NCBI RefSeq assembly: GCF_018613675.1
Contig: NZ_JAGGPQ010000024.1
Span: 1-64,000, forward strand
DNA: 64,000 bases
Origin: Arthrobacter sp. ISL-85
Lineage (GTDB): Bacteria > Actinomycetota > Actinomycetes > Actinomycetales > Micrococcaceae
Direction: 5' to 3'
The notes under the pieces are model-generated. The model was not told the origin of the DNA. It made no database searches and saw nothing but the letters and a program-made list of their open reading frames with translations. The position numbers and the translations under genes were made by a program. Shown piece after piece: positions 55,867 to 64,000 of the stretch (the first letter of the stretch is position 1; each line of letters opens with the position of its first letter).

Positions 55867-58488
55867 ATGGCTGAAGACACGCAGGGTACAGACACGCCCA
55901 CCACCGCCCCCATCAACGTTCCGGACAAGCCGGCCCTCGAAGGCCTCGAAGCCGCGCTGACCCAGCGCTGGCTGGCCGAGGGAACCTACAAGTTCAACCC
56001 CGACACCACCCGGGAGCAGGTCTACTCGATCGACACTCCCCCGCCCACGGCGTCGGGATCCCTGCACGTGGGGCACATGTTCTCCTTCACCCAGACGGAC
56101 GTCCAGGCCCGGTACATGCGCATGACCGGCAGGAACGTCTTTTACCCCATGGGCTGGGACGACAACGGCCTGCCCACCGAACGCCGCGTCCAGAACTACT
56201 ACGGTGTCCGCTGCGATCCCGCCATCCCGTACAACGCCGGCTACCGGCCGCCCGCACAGCCGGCGAAGAACCAGCGCGACTTCGACGTCGTGTCCCGGCA
56301 GAACTTCATTGAACTGTGCGAGGAACTGGCCGTTGAGGACGAGAAGGTCTTCGAGAACCTGTTCCAGACCCTGGGCCTGTCCGTCGACTGGGACCTGACC
56401 TACCGCACCATCGATGACACCTCCCGCGCCGTGTCCCAGCGTGCCTTCCTTGCCAACCTGGCTGCCGGCGACGCCTATATGGCCGAGGCCCCCACCCTGT
56501 GGGATGTCACCTTCCGTACCGCCGTTGCGCAGGCTGAGCTCGAGGACCGCGAAGTTCCCGGCGCTTACTACCGCTACCCCTTCTTCACCGAAGACGGGCA
56601 CAAGGTCTTCATTGAGACCACCCGTCCCGAGCTGCTGGCCGCGTGTGCCGCGCTGGTGGCAAACCCCGACGACGAGCGCTACCAGCCGCTGTTCGGCAAG
56701 ACCGTGAAGTCCCCGCTTTTTGACGTCGAACTCGAAGTCAAGGCCCACCCGCTGGCAAAGGCGGACAAGGGTTCCGGCATCGCCATGGTGTGCACCTTCG
56801 GCGACCTTACCGACGTCACCTGGTGGCGCGAGCTGCAGCTTCCCACGCGCGCCATCATGGGCCGCGACGGCCGCATCATCGGCGAGACCCCCGAGTGGAT
56901 CACCAGCGAGGCCGGCAAGGAAGCCTACGCCGCCATTGCCGGAAAGACTGCCTTCTCCGCGAAGGAGGCCGTGGTTGAACTGCTGAAGGAAGCCGGCCTG
57001 CTCGATGGCGAACCCAAGAAGATCAGCCACCCGGTGAACTTCTTCGAAAAGGGCGACAAGCCCCTGGAAGTGGTCACCTCCCGCCAGTGGTACATCCGCA
57101 ACGGCGGCCGCGACGAGGACCGCCGCGAACGCCTCATTGCCCGGGGCAAGGACATCGACTTCCACCCGTCCTTCATGCGCTCGCGCTACGAGAACTGGAT
57201 CGCTGGCCTGAACGGTGACTGGCTGGTCTCCCGCCAGCGGTTCTTCGGCGTGCCCATCCCCGTCTGGTACCCGCTCGATGCGCAGGGAAACCCCGACTAC
57301 GACAACCCCATCCTGCCGGCCGATGAGATGCTCCCCGTCGACCCCGCCGCGGACGCCGCCCCGGGCTTCGATGAGGAGCAGCGCGACCAGCCCAACGGCT
57401 TCACGGGCGACGCCGACGTCCTGGACACGTGGGCCACTTCCTCGCTGACCCCGCAGATCGTGGGCGGCTGGAGCCGGGATGAGGATCTGTTCGCGAAGGT
57501 GTACCCGTTCGACCTCCGCCCCCAGGGCCACGACATCATCCGCACCTGGCTGTTCTCCTCCGTGGTCCGCGCCGATGCCCTCCAGGACTGCGCACCGTGG
57601 AAGCACGCGGCCATCTCCGGCTGGATCCTGGACCCGGACCGAAAGAAGATGTCCAAGTCGAAGGGGAACGTGGTGGTACCCACGGACGTCCTGAACGAGT
57701 ACGGCTCGGACGCCGTCCGTTACTGGGCTGCCTCGGCACGGCTGGGCGCCGACACGGCCTACGAGATCGCACAGATGAAGATCGGCCGCCGCCTGACCAT
57801 CAAGCTGCTGAACGCTTCCAAGTTCGTGCTTAACCTCGGCGCCACCGAGAACTCTGTGCTTGCAGGTGATCTTTCGGTCCTGGCCAACCCCTTGGACAGG
57901 GCGCTGCTTGCCCAGCTGGCGGACGTCGTCAGCCAGTCCACCAAGGCGTTCGACAACTACGACTACGCCCGCGCCCTCCAGCTCACCGAATCGTTCTTCT
58001 GGCAGTTCACTGACGACTACGTGGAACTGATCAAGGACCGCGCGTACGGGGCCGCCGGCGATACCGAGCAGGCCTCCGTGCTGGCTGCCCTTGCCACCAC
58101 CCTGGACACTTTGCTGCGGCTCTTCGCCCCGTTCCTGCCCTTTGCCACCGAGGAAGTCTGGAGCTGGTGGCGCAACGGGTCCGTGCACCGCGCCGAATGG
58201 CCGGCTGCGCTGGAGATCCCGGGCGGGGACACCACGATGCTGGCAACAGTGGGCGTGGCCCTCAGCGGTGTCCGCAAGGCCAAGTCCGAGGCCAAGGTCA
58301 AGCAGCGCACCGAAGTGCTGTCCGCAACCATCACCGCCCCGGAGGCACTAACGGCACAGCTGGAGGCAGGGCTCGCTGACCTGAAGGCGGCATCCAATGC
58401 CCGTGAAATCACCTTGGCAGTGGGCGGCGGCGACCTCGCGGTCACCGACGTCGCCCTGGCGCCAAGCGACGAGCCCGCCAAGGCCTGA
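55867..58488 (+). CDS. valS: Valyl-tRNA synthetase ValS
   Basis: ValS charges tRNA-Val and edits threonine. The 873-residue protein has HVGH at 67-70 in PPPTASGSLHVGHMFSFTQT, KMSKS at 594-598 in DRKKMSKSKGNVVVP, a CP1 editing domain (about 200-380) and an anticodon-binding domain with a short C-terminal coiled coil (residues ~800-873). The ATG at 55867 lies in the usual position relative to the conserved KPALEGLEAALTQRW. A terminator-like hairpin follows the gene. Confidence 0.97.
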   Translation: MAEDTQGTDTPTTAPINVPDKPALEGLEAALTQRWLAEGTYKFNPDTTREQVYSIDTPPPTASGSLHVGHMFSFTQTDVQARYMRMTGRNVFYPMGWDDNGLPTERRVQNYYGVRCDPAIPYNAGYRPPAQPAKNQRDFDVVSRQNFIELCEELAVEDEKVFENLFQTLGLSVDWDLTYRTIDDTSRAVSQRAFLANLAAGDAYMAEAPTLWDVTFRTAVAQAELEDREVPGAYYRYPFFTEDGHKVFIETTRPELLAACAALVANPDDERYQPLFGKTVKSPLFDVELEVKAHPLAKADKGSGIAMVCTFGDLTDVTWWRELQLPTRAIMGRDGRIIGETPEWITSEAGKEAYAAIAGKTAFSAKEAVVELLKEAGLLDGEPKKISHPVNFFEKGDKPLEVVTSRQWYIRNGGRDEDRRERLIARGKDIDFHPSFMRSRYENWIAGLNGDWLVSRQRFFGVPIPVWYPLDAQGNPDYDNPILPADEMLPVDPAADAAPGFDEEQRDQPNGFTGDADVLDTWATSSLTPQIVGGWSRDEDLFAKVYPFDLRPQGHDIIRTWLFSSVVRADALQDCAPWKHAAISGWILDPDRKKMSKSKGNVVVPTDVLNEYGSDAVRYWAASARLGADTAYEIAQMKIGRRLTIKLLNASKFVLNLGATENSVLAGDLSVLANPLDRALLAQLADVVSQSTKAFDNYDYARALQLTESFFWQFTDDYVELIKDRAYGAAGDTEQASVLAALATTLDTLLRLFAPFLPFATEEVWSWWRNGSVHRAEWPAALEIPGGDTTMLATVGVALSGVRKAKSEAKVKQRTEVLSATITAPEALTAQLEAGLADLKAASNAREITLAVGGGDLAVTDVALAPSDEPAKA

Positions 58489-58529
58489 CAGCGGAACGGA
58501 TCCAGGTCAGCCTGATTCGAGGCAAAGGG

Positions 58530-58565
58530 GAAGCCCCATCAGCGTTTTGCCGTTGGTGGGGCTTC
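58530..58565 (+). terminator. Terminator of valS
   Basis: GAAGCCCCA (58530-58538) pairs with TGGGGCTTC across an internal region with a further short stem, in the sequence after valS. It is followed by GACTCTTTCG, a weak T-tract. It is the most likely end of the valS transcript. Confidence 0.75.
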
Positions 58566-58765
58566 GACTCTTTCGGCCATCCGGTGACGTGCTCTGATGG
58601 TCTGGCAGGATCCGCTGATTTTCAGGTCTTACTACCCCGTCACTGGTAGCTTGCATTCAACTTTGCCGATGGCTGCGTCAACTTACAAATCACTGAATCT
58701 TTGGTTCCTGCGTCCCCTTCTTTCGAAGTGGTAGGAACAATTGTTCTCCTGCTCCGGTCCACGTG

Positions 58766-58820
58766 CAAGGGCCCCGGGAAAACTACATACCGGTAGTTTT
58801 CCCGGGGCCCTTGGACGTGT
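58766..58820 (-). terminator. Long hairpin terminator of the DsbA-like gene
   Basis: The arms CAAGGGCCCCGGGAAAACTAC and their complement GTAGTTTTCCCGGGGCCCTTG, extended by ACGTG/CACGT with a single mismatch, form a stem of about 26 pairs and a six-base loop. It lies between the DsbA-like gene and valS, so it can end the minus-strand transcript. Confidence 0.8.
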
Positions 58821-58845
58821 CACGCCGTTGCCGGCAGACCGGTGC

Positions 58846-59460
58846 TTAGTGGAATTCCGGGCTCTCCGTGCGGCTGCGCTTCAACTCGAAGAAGTGCGGA
58901 TAAGCGGCAATGGTCGTTGTGGCGTCCCAGATCCTGCCAGCGTCCTCGCCACGCGGAATGCGGGTCAGGACCGGCCCGAAAAACGCTGTTCCGTTGAAAG
59001 CGACCACGGGGGTTCCAACGTCCTGGCCCACGAGCGATATGCCTTCCCCATGGCTGGCACGGAGCAGTTCGTCGTAAGCGTCGGTGGTGGCGGCATCGGC
59101 CAGGGAGGCGGGAAGGCCGCACTCAGCGAGGGCTTTGGCGATGACCCCGGCCCGGTCTTTTTCTCCCTGGTTGTGGATCAGCGTTCCCATGGCGTCGTAC
59201 AGCGGCTTGATGACCTGGGGCCCGTGCTCTTCCCGGGCGGCTATGATCACACGGACCATGCCCCACGCGTTGTCCATGGACTCACGGTATCCCGGGTCCA
59301 GGTCACGTCCTTCATTCAGGACGGCCAGGCTCATGACGTGCCACTCAGTCTCGATGTCGCGGACGGCTTCCACTTCGCCGATCCAGCGGGAAGTCACCCA
59401 GGCGAACGGGCACAGGGGGTCGAACCAGAAGTCGGCTTTGCTCTTTGCAGGTACAGTCAC
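58846..59460 (-). CDS. DsbA-family protein, mycothiol-dependent nitroreductase-like
   Basis: The 204-residue protein has a thioredoxin fold with the DsbA helical insert and resembles the Rv2466c group of mycothiol-dependent enzymes. The active-site region is FWFDPLCPFAWVTSRWIGEV, with C17 but alanine (A20) where Rv2466c has the second cysteine of CPWC. The cis-proline region is GTPVVAFNG, near residue 152. The single cysteine suggests monothiol, mycothiol-linked chemistry. It is not secreted. It follows clpX on the minus strand. Confidence 0.85.
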   Translation of the reverse strand: MTVPAKSKADFWFDPLCPFAWVTSRWIGEVEAVRDIETEWHVMSLAVLNEGRDLDPGYRESMDNAWGMVRVIIAAREEHGPQVIKPLYDAMGTLIHNQGEKDRAGVIAKALAECGLPASLADAATTDAYDELLRASHGEGISLVGQDVGTPVVAFNGTAFFGPVLTRIPRGEDAGRIWDATTTIAAYPHFFELKRSRTESPEFH

Positions 59461-59473
59461 AGGGTCCTCTCGG

Positions 59474-60754
59474 TCAGGCAGACTTACGGCGCTTGGCCAC
59501 GTGCGGAATCATGGTGGGCTCGGCGCCCCGCAGGACCACGTCTTCGGTGATCACCACGCTGGCTACGTCCTCGCGGCTCGGAAGATCGAACATCACGGGA
59601 AGCAGGACCTCCTCCAGGATGGCGCGGAGGCCACGGGCACCGGTGCCCCGCTCCAGGGCCTGGTCGGCAATGGCATCCAGTGCGGCGTCGTCAAACACCA
59701 GCTCCACACCGTCAATCTGGAACATCTTCTGGTACTGCTTCACCAGGGCGTTCTTGGGGGTGGAAAGAATCTGGATCAGGGCGTCGCGGTCCAGGTTGGA
59801 CACGGTGGTGATCACGGGAAGCCTGCCGATGAATTCGGGGATCAGGCCGAACTTCAGCAGGTCCTCCGGCATGACCTCACCGTAGGAGTCCACCTTCTTG
59901 CTGGCCTCGTTCAGGGGGGCGCCGAAGCCGATGCCCTTGCGGCCGGAGCGGGAACCGATGATCTCTTCCAGGCCCGCGAAGGCACCGGCGACGATGAACA
60001 GGACGTTGGTGGTGTCGATCTGGATGAATTCCTGGTGCGGGTGCTTCCGGCCACCCTGCGGCGGCACCGAGGCAACGGTCCCCTCCAGGATCTTCAGGAG
60101 GGCCTGCTGCACGCCCTCGCCGGACACGTCCCGGGTGATGGAAGGGTTTTCGCTCTTGCGGGAGATCTTGTCGATCTCATCGATGTAGATGATGCCCTGT
60201 TCGGCCTTCTTGACGTCGTAGTCAGCGGCCTGGATGAGCTTGAGGAGGATGTTCTCCACGTCTTCGCCCACATAACCGGCCTCGGTCAGGGCGGTGGCGT
60301 CCGCCACTGCGAACGGCACGTTCAGCCGGCGGGCGAGGGTCTGCGCGAGGTAGGTCTTGCCGCAACCCGTGGGGCCGATGAGGAGGATGTTCGACTTGGC
60401 GATTTCGACGTCGTCGTGGTGTCCGCCATCCCCCAGGTTTCCGGACTTGGGCGCATGGCCCGCCTGGATCCGCTTGTAGTGGTTGTAGACCGCCACGGCG
60501 AGGGAACGCTTGGCGGGTTCCTGGCCGATGACATATTCCTGCAGGAAGTCGAAGATTTCGCGCGGCTTGGGCAGTTCGAAGCTGCCCAGGTCAGCGACCT
60601 CCGCGAGCTCCTCTTCGATGATTTCGTTGCACAACTCGATGCATTCATCGCAGATGTAGACACCGGGGCCGGCAATGAGCTTGCGCACCTGCTTTTGGCT
60701 CTTTCCGCAGAAAGAGCACTTCAGCAGATCCGTGCTCTCGCCAATCCGAGCCAT
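59474..60754 (-). CDS. clpX: ATP-dependent Clp protease ATPase subunit ClpX
   Basis: ClpX unfolds substrates and feeds them into the ClpP chamber. The 426-residue protein has the N-terminal zinc domain with C13, C16, C35 and C38 (CSFCG and CDEC), Walker [16 protein letters not shown], Walker [11 protein letters not shown], and the IGF loop in GIGFGAPLN that docks on ClpP. The length is normal. It is encoded downstream of clpP1-clpP2 but is separated from them by a strong terminator, so it probably has its own promoter. Confidence 0.98.
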   Translation of the reverse strand: MARIGESTDLLKCSFCGKSQKQVRKLIAGPGVYICDECIELCNEIIEEELAEVADLGSFELPKPREIFDFLQEYVIGQEPAKRSLAVAVYNHYKRIQAGHAPKSGNLGDGGHHDDVEIAKSNILLIGPTGCGKTYLAQTLARRLNVPFAVADATALTEAGYVGEDVENILLKLIQAADYDVKKAEQGIIYIDEIDKISRKSENPSITRDVSGEGVQQALLKILEGTVASVPPQGGRKHPHQEFIQIDTTNVLFIVAGAFAGLEEIIGSRSGRKGIGFGAPLNEASKKVDSYGEVMPEDLLKFGLIPEFIGRLPVITTVSNLDRDALIQILSTPKNALVKQYQKMFQIDGVELVFDDAALDAIADQALERGTGARGLRAILEEVLLPVMFDLPSREDVASVVITEDVVLRGAEPTMIPHVAKRRKSA

Positions 60755-60876
60755 ATATGAACCCCTTAGTATCCTGCTGCCAGGCAGCCCTGCACCATTG
60801 CTGAAAATCTTCCCGGCCAGCGAGGCCGGGTTGTGACACCATCCACTCTAGGTCACATTCGGTGCCAAGGGTGGAA

Positions 60877-60920
60877 TGAAAAGGCCGGTGCGGCCAAATG
60901 AACTGGGCCGCACCGGCTTT
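60877..60920 (-). terminator. Terminator of the clpP1-clpP2 operon
   Basis: AAAGCCGGTGCGGCC and GGCCGCACCGGCCTTTTC form a stem with a ten-base loop on the minus strand, followed by TTTTCATTCC. It lies just after clpP2 and before clpX, separating the two units. Confidence 0.85.
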
Positions 60921-60928
60921 CGGTACTG

Positions 60929-61588
60929 CTATCTCGTGATCGCCTGGGGCTTGATCTTGCGTGAGTCAAGCACCTGGTCGATGAGGCCGTACGCCTGGGC
61001 CTCGTCGGCGGTGAGGATCTTGTCGCGTTCGATATCGTTGTTGACCTGCTCGGACGTGCGTCCGGAATGCTGGGCCAGCGTGTCCTCCAGCCAGGAACGC
61101 ATGCGCATGACTTCTGCGGCCTGGATCTCCAGGTCGGAGGCCTGTCCGCCCTGGCCGCCGGACAGTGCAGGCTGGTGGATCAGGACGCGCGCGTTGGGCA
61201 GTGCCAGCCGCTTGCCGGGAGTACCGGCCGCCAGCAGGACGGCGGCCGCACTGGCGGCCTGGCCCAGGCAGACCGTCTGGATCTCGGGGCGGATGTACTG
61301 CATGGTGTCGTAGATCGCCGTCATGGCCGTGAACGAGCCGCCGGGAGAGTTGATGTACAGCGTGATGTCCCGGTCCGGGTCCGTGGACTCCAGGACCAGC
61401 AGCTGGGCCATGATGTCGTCTGCGGAGGCGTCATCCACCTGTACGCCGAGGAAGATAATGCGGTCCTCGAAGAGCTTGGTGTACGGGTCCTGGCGCTTGA
61501 AGCCGTAGGGGGTGCGTTCCTCGAACTGCGGCAGGACGTAGCGGCTGGACGGAAGATTACCGGCTGACCACCCGAAGTTGTAGTTCAT
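60929..61588 (-). CDS. clpP2: Clp protease proteolytic subunit ClpP2
   Basis: The 219-residue serine peptidase has catalytic S113 in [12 protein letters not shown]138 in [13 protein letters not shown], and D189 in ERDKILT. The N-terminal [20 protein letters not shown] is the characteristic actinobacterial ClpP2 extension. The insertion GGQ after the histidine is found in ClpP2 proteins. It forms mixed tetradecamers with ClpP1, encoded immediately upstream. AGGAG precedes the ATG by seven to eight bases; an upstream in-frame extension is unlikely coding. Confidence 0.96.
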   Translation of the reverse strand: MNYNFGWSAGNLPSSRYVLPQFEERTPYGFKRQDPYTKLFEDRIIFLGVQVDDASADDIMAQLLVLESTDPDRDITLYINSPGGSFTAMTAIYDTMQYIRPEIQTVCLGQAASAAAVLLAAGTPGKRLALPNARVLIHQPALSGGQGGQASDLEIQAAEVMRMRSWLEDTLAQHSGRTSEQVNNDIERDKILTADEAQAYGLIDQVLDSRKIKPQAITR

Positions 61589-61625
61589 TGTGTTTGCTCC
61601 TGATCGAAGGGGTTCTGGATGCCGG

Positions 61626-62276
61626 TTAGTTCTGGGAGGCTGATTCGGCCGAGGAATCGTTGGACGTTCCGCCGCCGCCTGCCACGGAGCCGGCGTGCGC
61701 GGCGATCTTGTCGAAGAAGCCGTATTCGAGGGCCTCGGTGGCAGTGAACCACTTGTCGCGGTCGTTGTCCTTGAGGATGGTTTCAACGGTCTGGCCGGTC
61801 TGGTCAGCCGTCAGTTCCGCCATGACCTTCTTCATGTGCAGGATGAGCTCTGCCTGGATCTTGATATCGGACGCGGTACCGCCGATGCCGCCGGAGGGCT
61901 GGTGCATCAGGACGCGGGCGTTGGGTGTGGCATACCGCTTGCCCTTGGTGCCCGAGGACAGCAGGAACTGTCCCATGGAGGCGGCCAGGCCCGTGGCGAC
62001 GGTCACGACGTCGTTCGGGATGAACTGCATGGTGTCGTAAATGGCCATGCCTGCCGTGACAGAGCCGCCGGGCGAGTTGATGTAGAGGTAGATGTCCTTT
62101 TCCGGGTTCTCGGCCGAGAGCAGGAGCAGCTGCGAGCAGATCGCGTTGGCGTTGTCGTCACGCACCTCCGAGCCCAGCCAGATGATCCGCTCCTTGAGAA
62201 GGCGGTTGTAAATGTAGTTGTCCTGGGCTGCAGGATCGACGGTCGCCATCCGGGGGGCCTCTGAGTGCTGTGACAT
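61626..62276 (-). CDS. clpP1: Clp protease proteolytic subunit ClpP1
   Basis: The 216-residue serine peptidase has S100 in [13 protein letters not shown]125 in [12 protein letters not shown] and D174 in [16 protein letters not shown]. Spacing of the triad matches Escherichia coli ClpP. A C-terminal Gly/Ser-rich tail follows the fold. It is the first gene of clpP1-clpP2 and is separated from clpP2 by 37 bases. Two ClpP proteins are the rule in actinobacteria, where they form a hetero-oligomer. Confidence 0.96.
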   Translation of the reverse strand: MSQHSEAPRMATVDPAAQDNYIYNRLLKERIIWLGSEVRDDNANAICSQLLLLSAENPEKDIYLYINSPGGSVTAGMAIYDTMQFIPNDVVTVATGLAASMGQFLLSSGTKGKRYATPNARVLMHQPSGGIGGTASDIKIQAELILHMKKVMAELTADQTGQTVETILKDNDRDKWFTATEALEYGFFDKIAAHAGSVAGGGGTSNDSSAESASQN

Positions 62277-62429
62277 GTTTACTTACCTCTCACTGGTGAC
62301 GGTGACATCACTGAAAATCACTACTTGGACACTAACCGGTTTCGCCGGTGTTTTGTTCGCGCACCGACGGCTGTTCGCTGACGGCGCACGATCATCGAAT
62401 CAGCGGCGGGCTGCTTCCGGTCCAACGCG

Positions 62430-62464
62430 AACGGCCCCCGGATCGGAAGGATCCAGGGGCCGTT
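62430..62464 (-). terminator. Hairpin between tig and clpP1
   Basis: AACGGCCCCTGGATCC and GGATCGGGGGCCGTT-type arms (minus strand) form a 14-pair stem with a short loop. It lies after tig and before clpP1. No T-tract follows, so it may be a weak terminator or an RNA-stability element. Confidence 0.6.
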
Positions 62465-62482
62465 GCTGCGGGTCGGTGAGGA

Positions 62483-63895
62483 CTATGCCTTGGCGTCTGC
62501 AGTGGTGTCTTCGGCTTCGACGACTTCGGTCTCAACAACGTCGGCCTCGGCAACTTCGGTTGCGTCGGCGTCAGCTGCTTCAGCGGCCGGAGCTTCCTCT
62601 TCGCCGCCGGGGCGGACGAAGTCGCTCAGGTCAACAGTGTTGCCCTCGGAGTCGGTCACCGTGGCCTGGCCGAGGACGACGGCCAAAGCCTTGCGGCGGC
62701 GGACCTCGGAAACCATCATGGGGACCTGGCCGCTCTGATCGATGATCTGGGCGAACTGGTTGGGATCCATGCCGTACTGGCTGGCGGTGGTGACGATGTA
62801 GTCGATCAGCTCGTTCTGGCTGACGTCGACTTCTTCCTTCTCGGCGATGGCGTCGAGGATGACTTCGTTCTGGAAGGCGCGGGCCGTGTTGGCGCGGACC
62901 TCTTCGCGGTGCTCTTCGGTGTCGTGCTCGCCGTCGCCGTGGCCGTTGCCCTCCTGGAAGTGGGCTTCGAGCTGCTCTTCGACCACCGAGTCCGGAACCG
63001 GTACCTCAACGAGTTCCACCAGCTTGTCCAGGACCTTGTCGCGGGCTTCAACGCCCTGCTCCACGATCTTGGATTCGGCGGCCTGCTTGGCCAGGTCTTC
63101 GCGGAGCTCGGCGAGGGTGTCGAACTCGGAGGCCAGCTGGGCGAAGTCGTCGTTCGCTTCGGGCAGTTCGCGTTCCTTGACGGCCTTGACCACAACCTTC
63201 ACCTGGGCGGCTTCGCCGGCGTGGTCTCCGCCCACCAGGGTGGTGTCGAAGATGGCGTCCTCGTCGGCGCTGAGGCCGGTTACGGCCTCGTCCATGCCTT
63301 CAAGCATGGTGCCGGCACCAACCTGGTAGGACAGGCCCGCAGCGGAGTCAACCTCTTCGCCGTCGATCGTGGCGGTGATGTCGATGGTCAGGAAGTCGCC
63401 ATCGGCAGCGGGACGGTCGACGGACTTCAGGGTGCCGAAGCGGCCGCGCAGTTCATCGAGTGCCTTGTCCACGTCGGCCTCGGAGGATTCCGCAGCGGCA
63501 ACCTGGACCTCGATGCCGGCGTAGTCCGGGAGTTCGATTTCGGGGCGGACATCCACCTCGGCGGCGAACTTCAGGCCACCGTCGGTTGCGGAGGGATCGG
63601 GGACCTCGGTGATCTCCACCTCGGGACGGCTCAGGGGGCGGATGCCGGATTCCTGCACGGCAGCCTGGTACCAGCCGTTGAGGCCGTCGTTGATGGCGGT
63701 CTCCAGGACATAGCCACGGCCTACGCGCTGGTCGATGAGCTTGGCGGGAACCTTGCCCTTGCGGAACCCGGGAACCTGGATCTGCGACGCAACAGTCTTG
63801 TAGGCCGAGTCGATGCTGGGCTTCAGTTCCTCAAAGGGGACCTCAACATTGAGCTTGACCCGCGTGGGGGTGAGGTTCTCGACAGCGCTCTTCAC
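62483..63895 (-). CDS. tig: Trigger factor (Tig)
   Basis: Trigger factor is the ribosome-bound chaperone and peptidyl-prolyl isomerase that meets nascent chains. The 470-residue protein has the ribosome-binding signature GFRKGKVP at 43-50, a PPIase domain at about 155-240 and a C-terminal chaperone domain to about 430. The last ~35 residues are an Ala/Glu/Asp-rich disordered tail. It is the usual upstream neighbour of clpP1 and clpP2, and is preceded by a tRNA-Pro gene. Confidence 0.97.
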   Translation of the reverse strand: MKSAVENLTPTRVKLNVEVPFEELKPSIDSAYKTVASQIQVPGFRKGKVPAKLIDQRVGRGYVLETAINDGLNGWYQAAVQESGIRPLSRPEVEITEVPDPSATDGGLKFAAEVDVRPEIELPDYAGIEVQVAAAESSEADVDKALDELRGRFGTLKSVDRPAADGDFLTIDITATIDGEEVDSAAGLSYQVGAGTMLEGMDEAVTGLSADEDAIFDTTLVGGDHAGEAAQVKVVVKAVKERELPEANDDFAQLASEFDTLAELREDLAKQAAESKIVEQGVEARDKVLDKLVELVEVPVPDSVVEEQLEAHFQEGNGHGDGEHDTEEHREEVRANTARAFQNEVILDAIAEKEEVDVSQNELIDYIVTTASQYGMDPNQFAQIIDQSGQVPMMVSEVRRRKALAVVLGQATVTDSEGNTVDLSDFVRPGGEEEAPAAEAADADATEVAEADVVETEVVEAEDTTADAKA

Positions 63896-63974
63896 GGTCT
63901 AAGTACTCCTGGGTTGTGGGATGGGTTTCTGCAAACGCAATGTGTGTCCAGGCCTGCTGGTCCTGGCCGCAGAG

Positions 63975-64000
63975 TCGGGGTGACAGGATTTGAACCTGCG
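63975..64000 (-). tRNA. tRNA-Pro, 3' part (runs off the window)
   Basis: The last 26 bases read on the minus strand as CGCAGGTTCAAATCCTGTCACCCCGA. This is a T-arm (GCAGG-TTCAAATCCTGT, with TTCAAAT loop) followed by acceptor arm CACCCCG and discriminator A at 63975. It matches the 3' end of actinobacterial tRNA-Pro, whose usual place is next to tig. The anticodon lies outside the window, so the isotype rests on this recall. Confidence 0.75.

Larger units (their letters stand above)
58489..58845. other. Intergenic region between valS and DsbA-like gene
   Basis: This 357-base region between convergent genes holds two terminators and no gene I can support. At 58735-58746 there is a perfect 12-base palindrome, GAACAATTGTTC, in a comparatively A/T-rich part; its meaning is unknown. 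Confidence 0.5.

Noticed and set aside
55414-58188. A 924-codon minus-strand frame spanning valS
   Set aside because: Only its last ~125 codons (the DUF488 protein) are real; the remainder is antisense to valS and has no homology.

Overview
The window is high-GC DNA from an actinobacterium, most probably an Arthrobacter or Pseudarthrobacter (Micrococcaceae). This rests on a class Ib ribonucleotide reductase operon nrdHIEF, tandem clpP genes, a Rne/Rng ribonuclease with a long Ala/Pro/Glu-rich N-terminal extension, a T-box in front of ileS, a thiD-tenA fusion, a mycothiol-type DsbA protein, and strong G/C third-position codon bias. The placement comes from gene content and recalled protein similarity; no database search was run.

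Layout. Bases 1-3500 are the only clearly accessory part: the end of an IS21-family element, small orphan genes, two 52-residue membrane peptides, a broken helicase-associated remnant, pspA and a small membrane protein. Bases 3500-7540 hold nrdH-nrdI-nrdE-nrdF on the minus strand. Bases 8058-12568 hold a membrane-lipid modification operon (FAD oxidoreductase, DUF1365, cyclopropane synthase) with a divergent LysR regulator. A DUF2004 gene and a membrane protein follow, then the methionine operon metF-metE with a structured leader. Bases 17589-22021 carry a MoxR/DUF58/DUF4381-like/VWA/TPR cluster in which the VWA gene is frameshifted. Bases 22350-26670 carry a ROK-regulated sugar ABC importer without its own ATPase. 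An rRNA-type methyltransferase, a frameshifted flavin monooxygenase, a second cyclopropane synthase and an MctP-like symporter with its DUF3311 partner follow.

From 32800 to the end the window is conserved core: two identical tRNA-Ala(GGC) genes, rsfS, a coiled membrane protein, nadD, proA, proB, obg, rpmA, rplU, thiD-tenA under a TPP riboswitch, rne, a VKOR-like protein, ndk, a DUF4233 protein, folC, ileS under a T-box, an EEP hydrolase, an SDR, a DUF488 protein, valS, a DsbA-like nitroreductase, clpX, clpP2, clpP1, tig and the 3' end of a tRNA-Pro.

Most of the window is ordinary housekeeping sequence, and no complete undescribed system is evident. The observations most worth checking are the structured metF leader with a 14-bp perfect palindrome at its predicted transcription start, a roughly 300-350 bp low-GC mosaic segment inside ileS, a palindrome shared by the nrdH promoter region and the adjacent terminator, a TTG start whose Shine-Dalgarno lies inside a TPP riboswitch, and two single-base frameshifts that may be real or sequencing errors.
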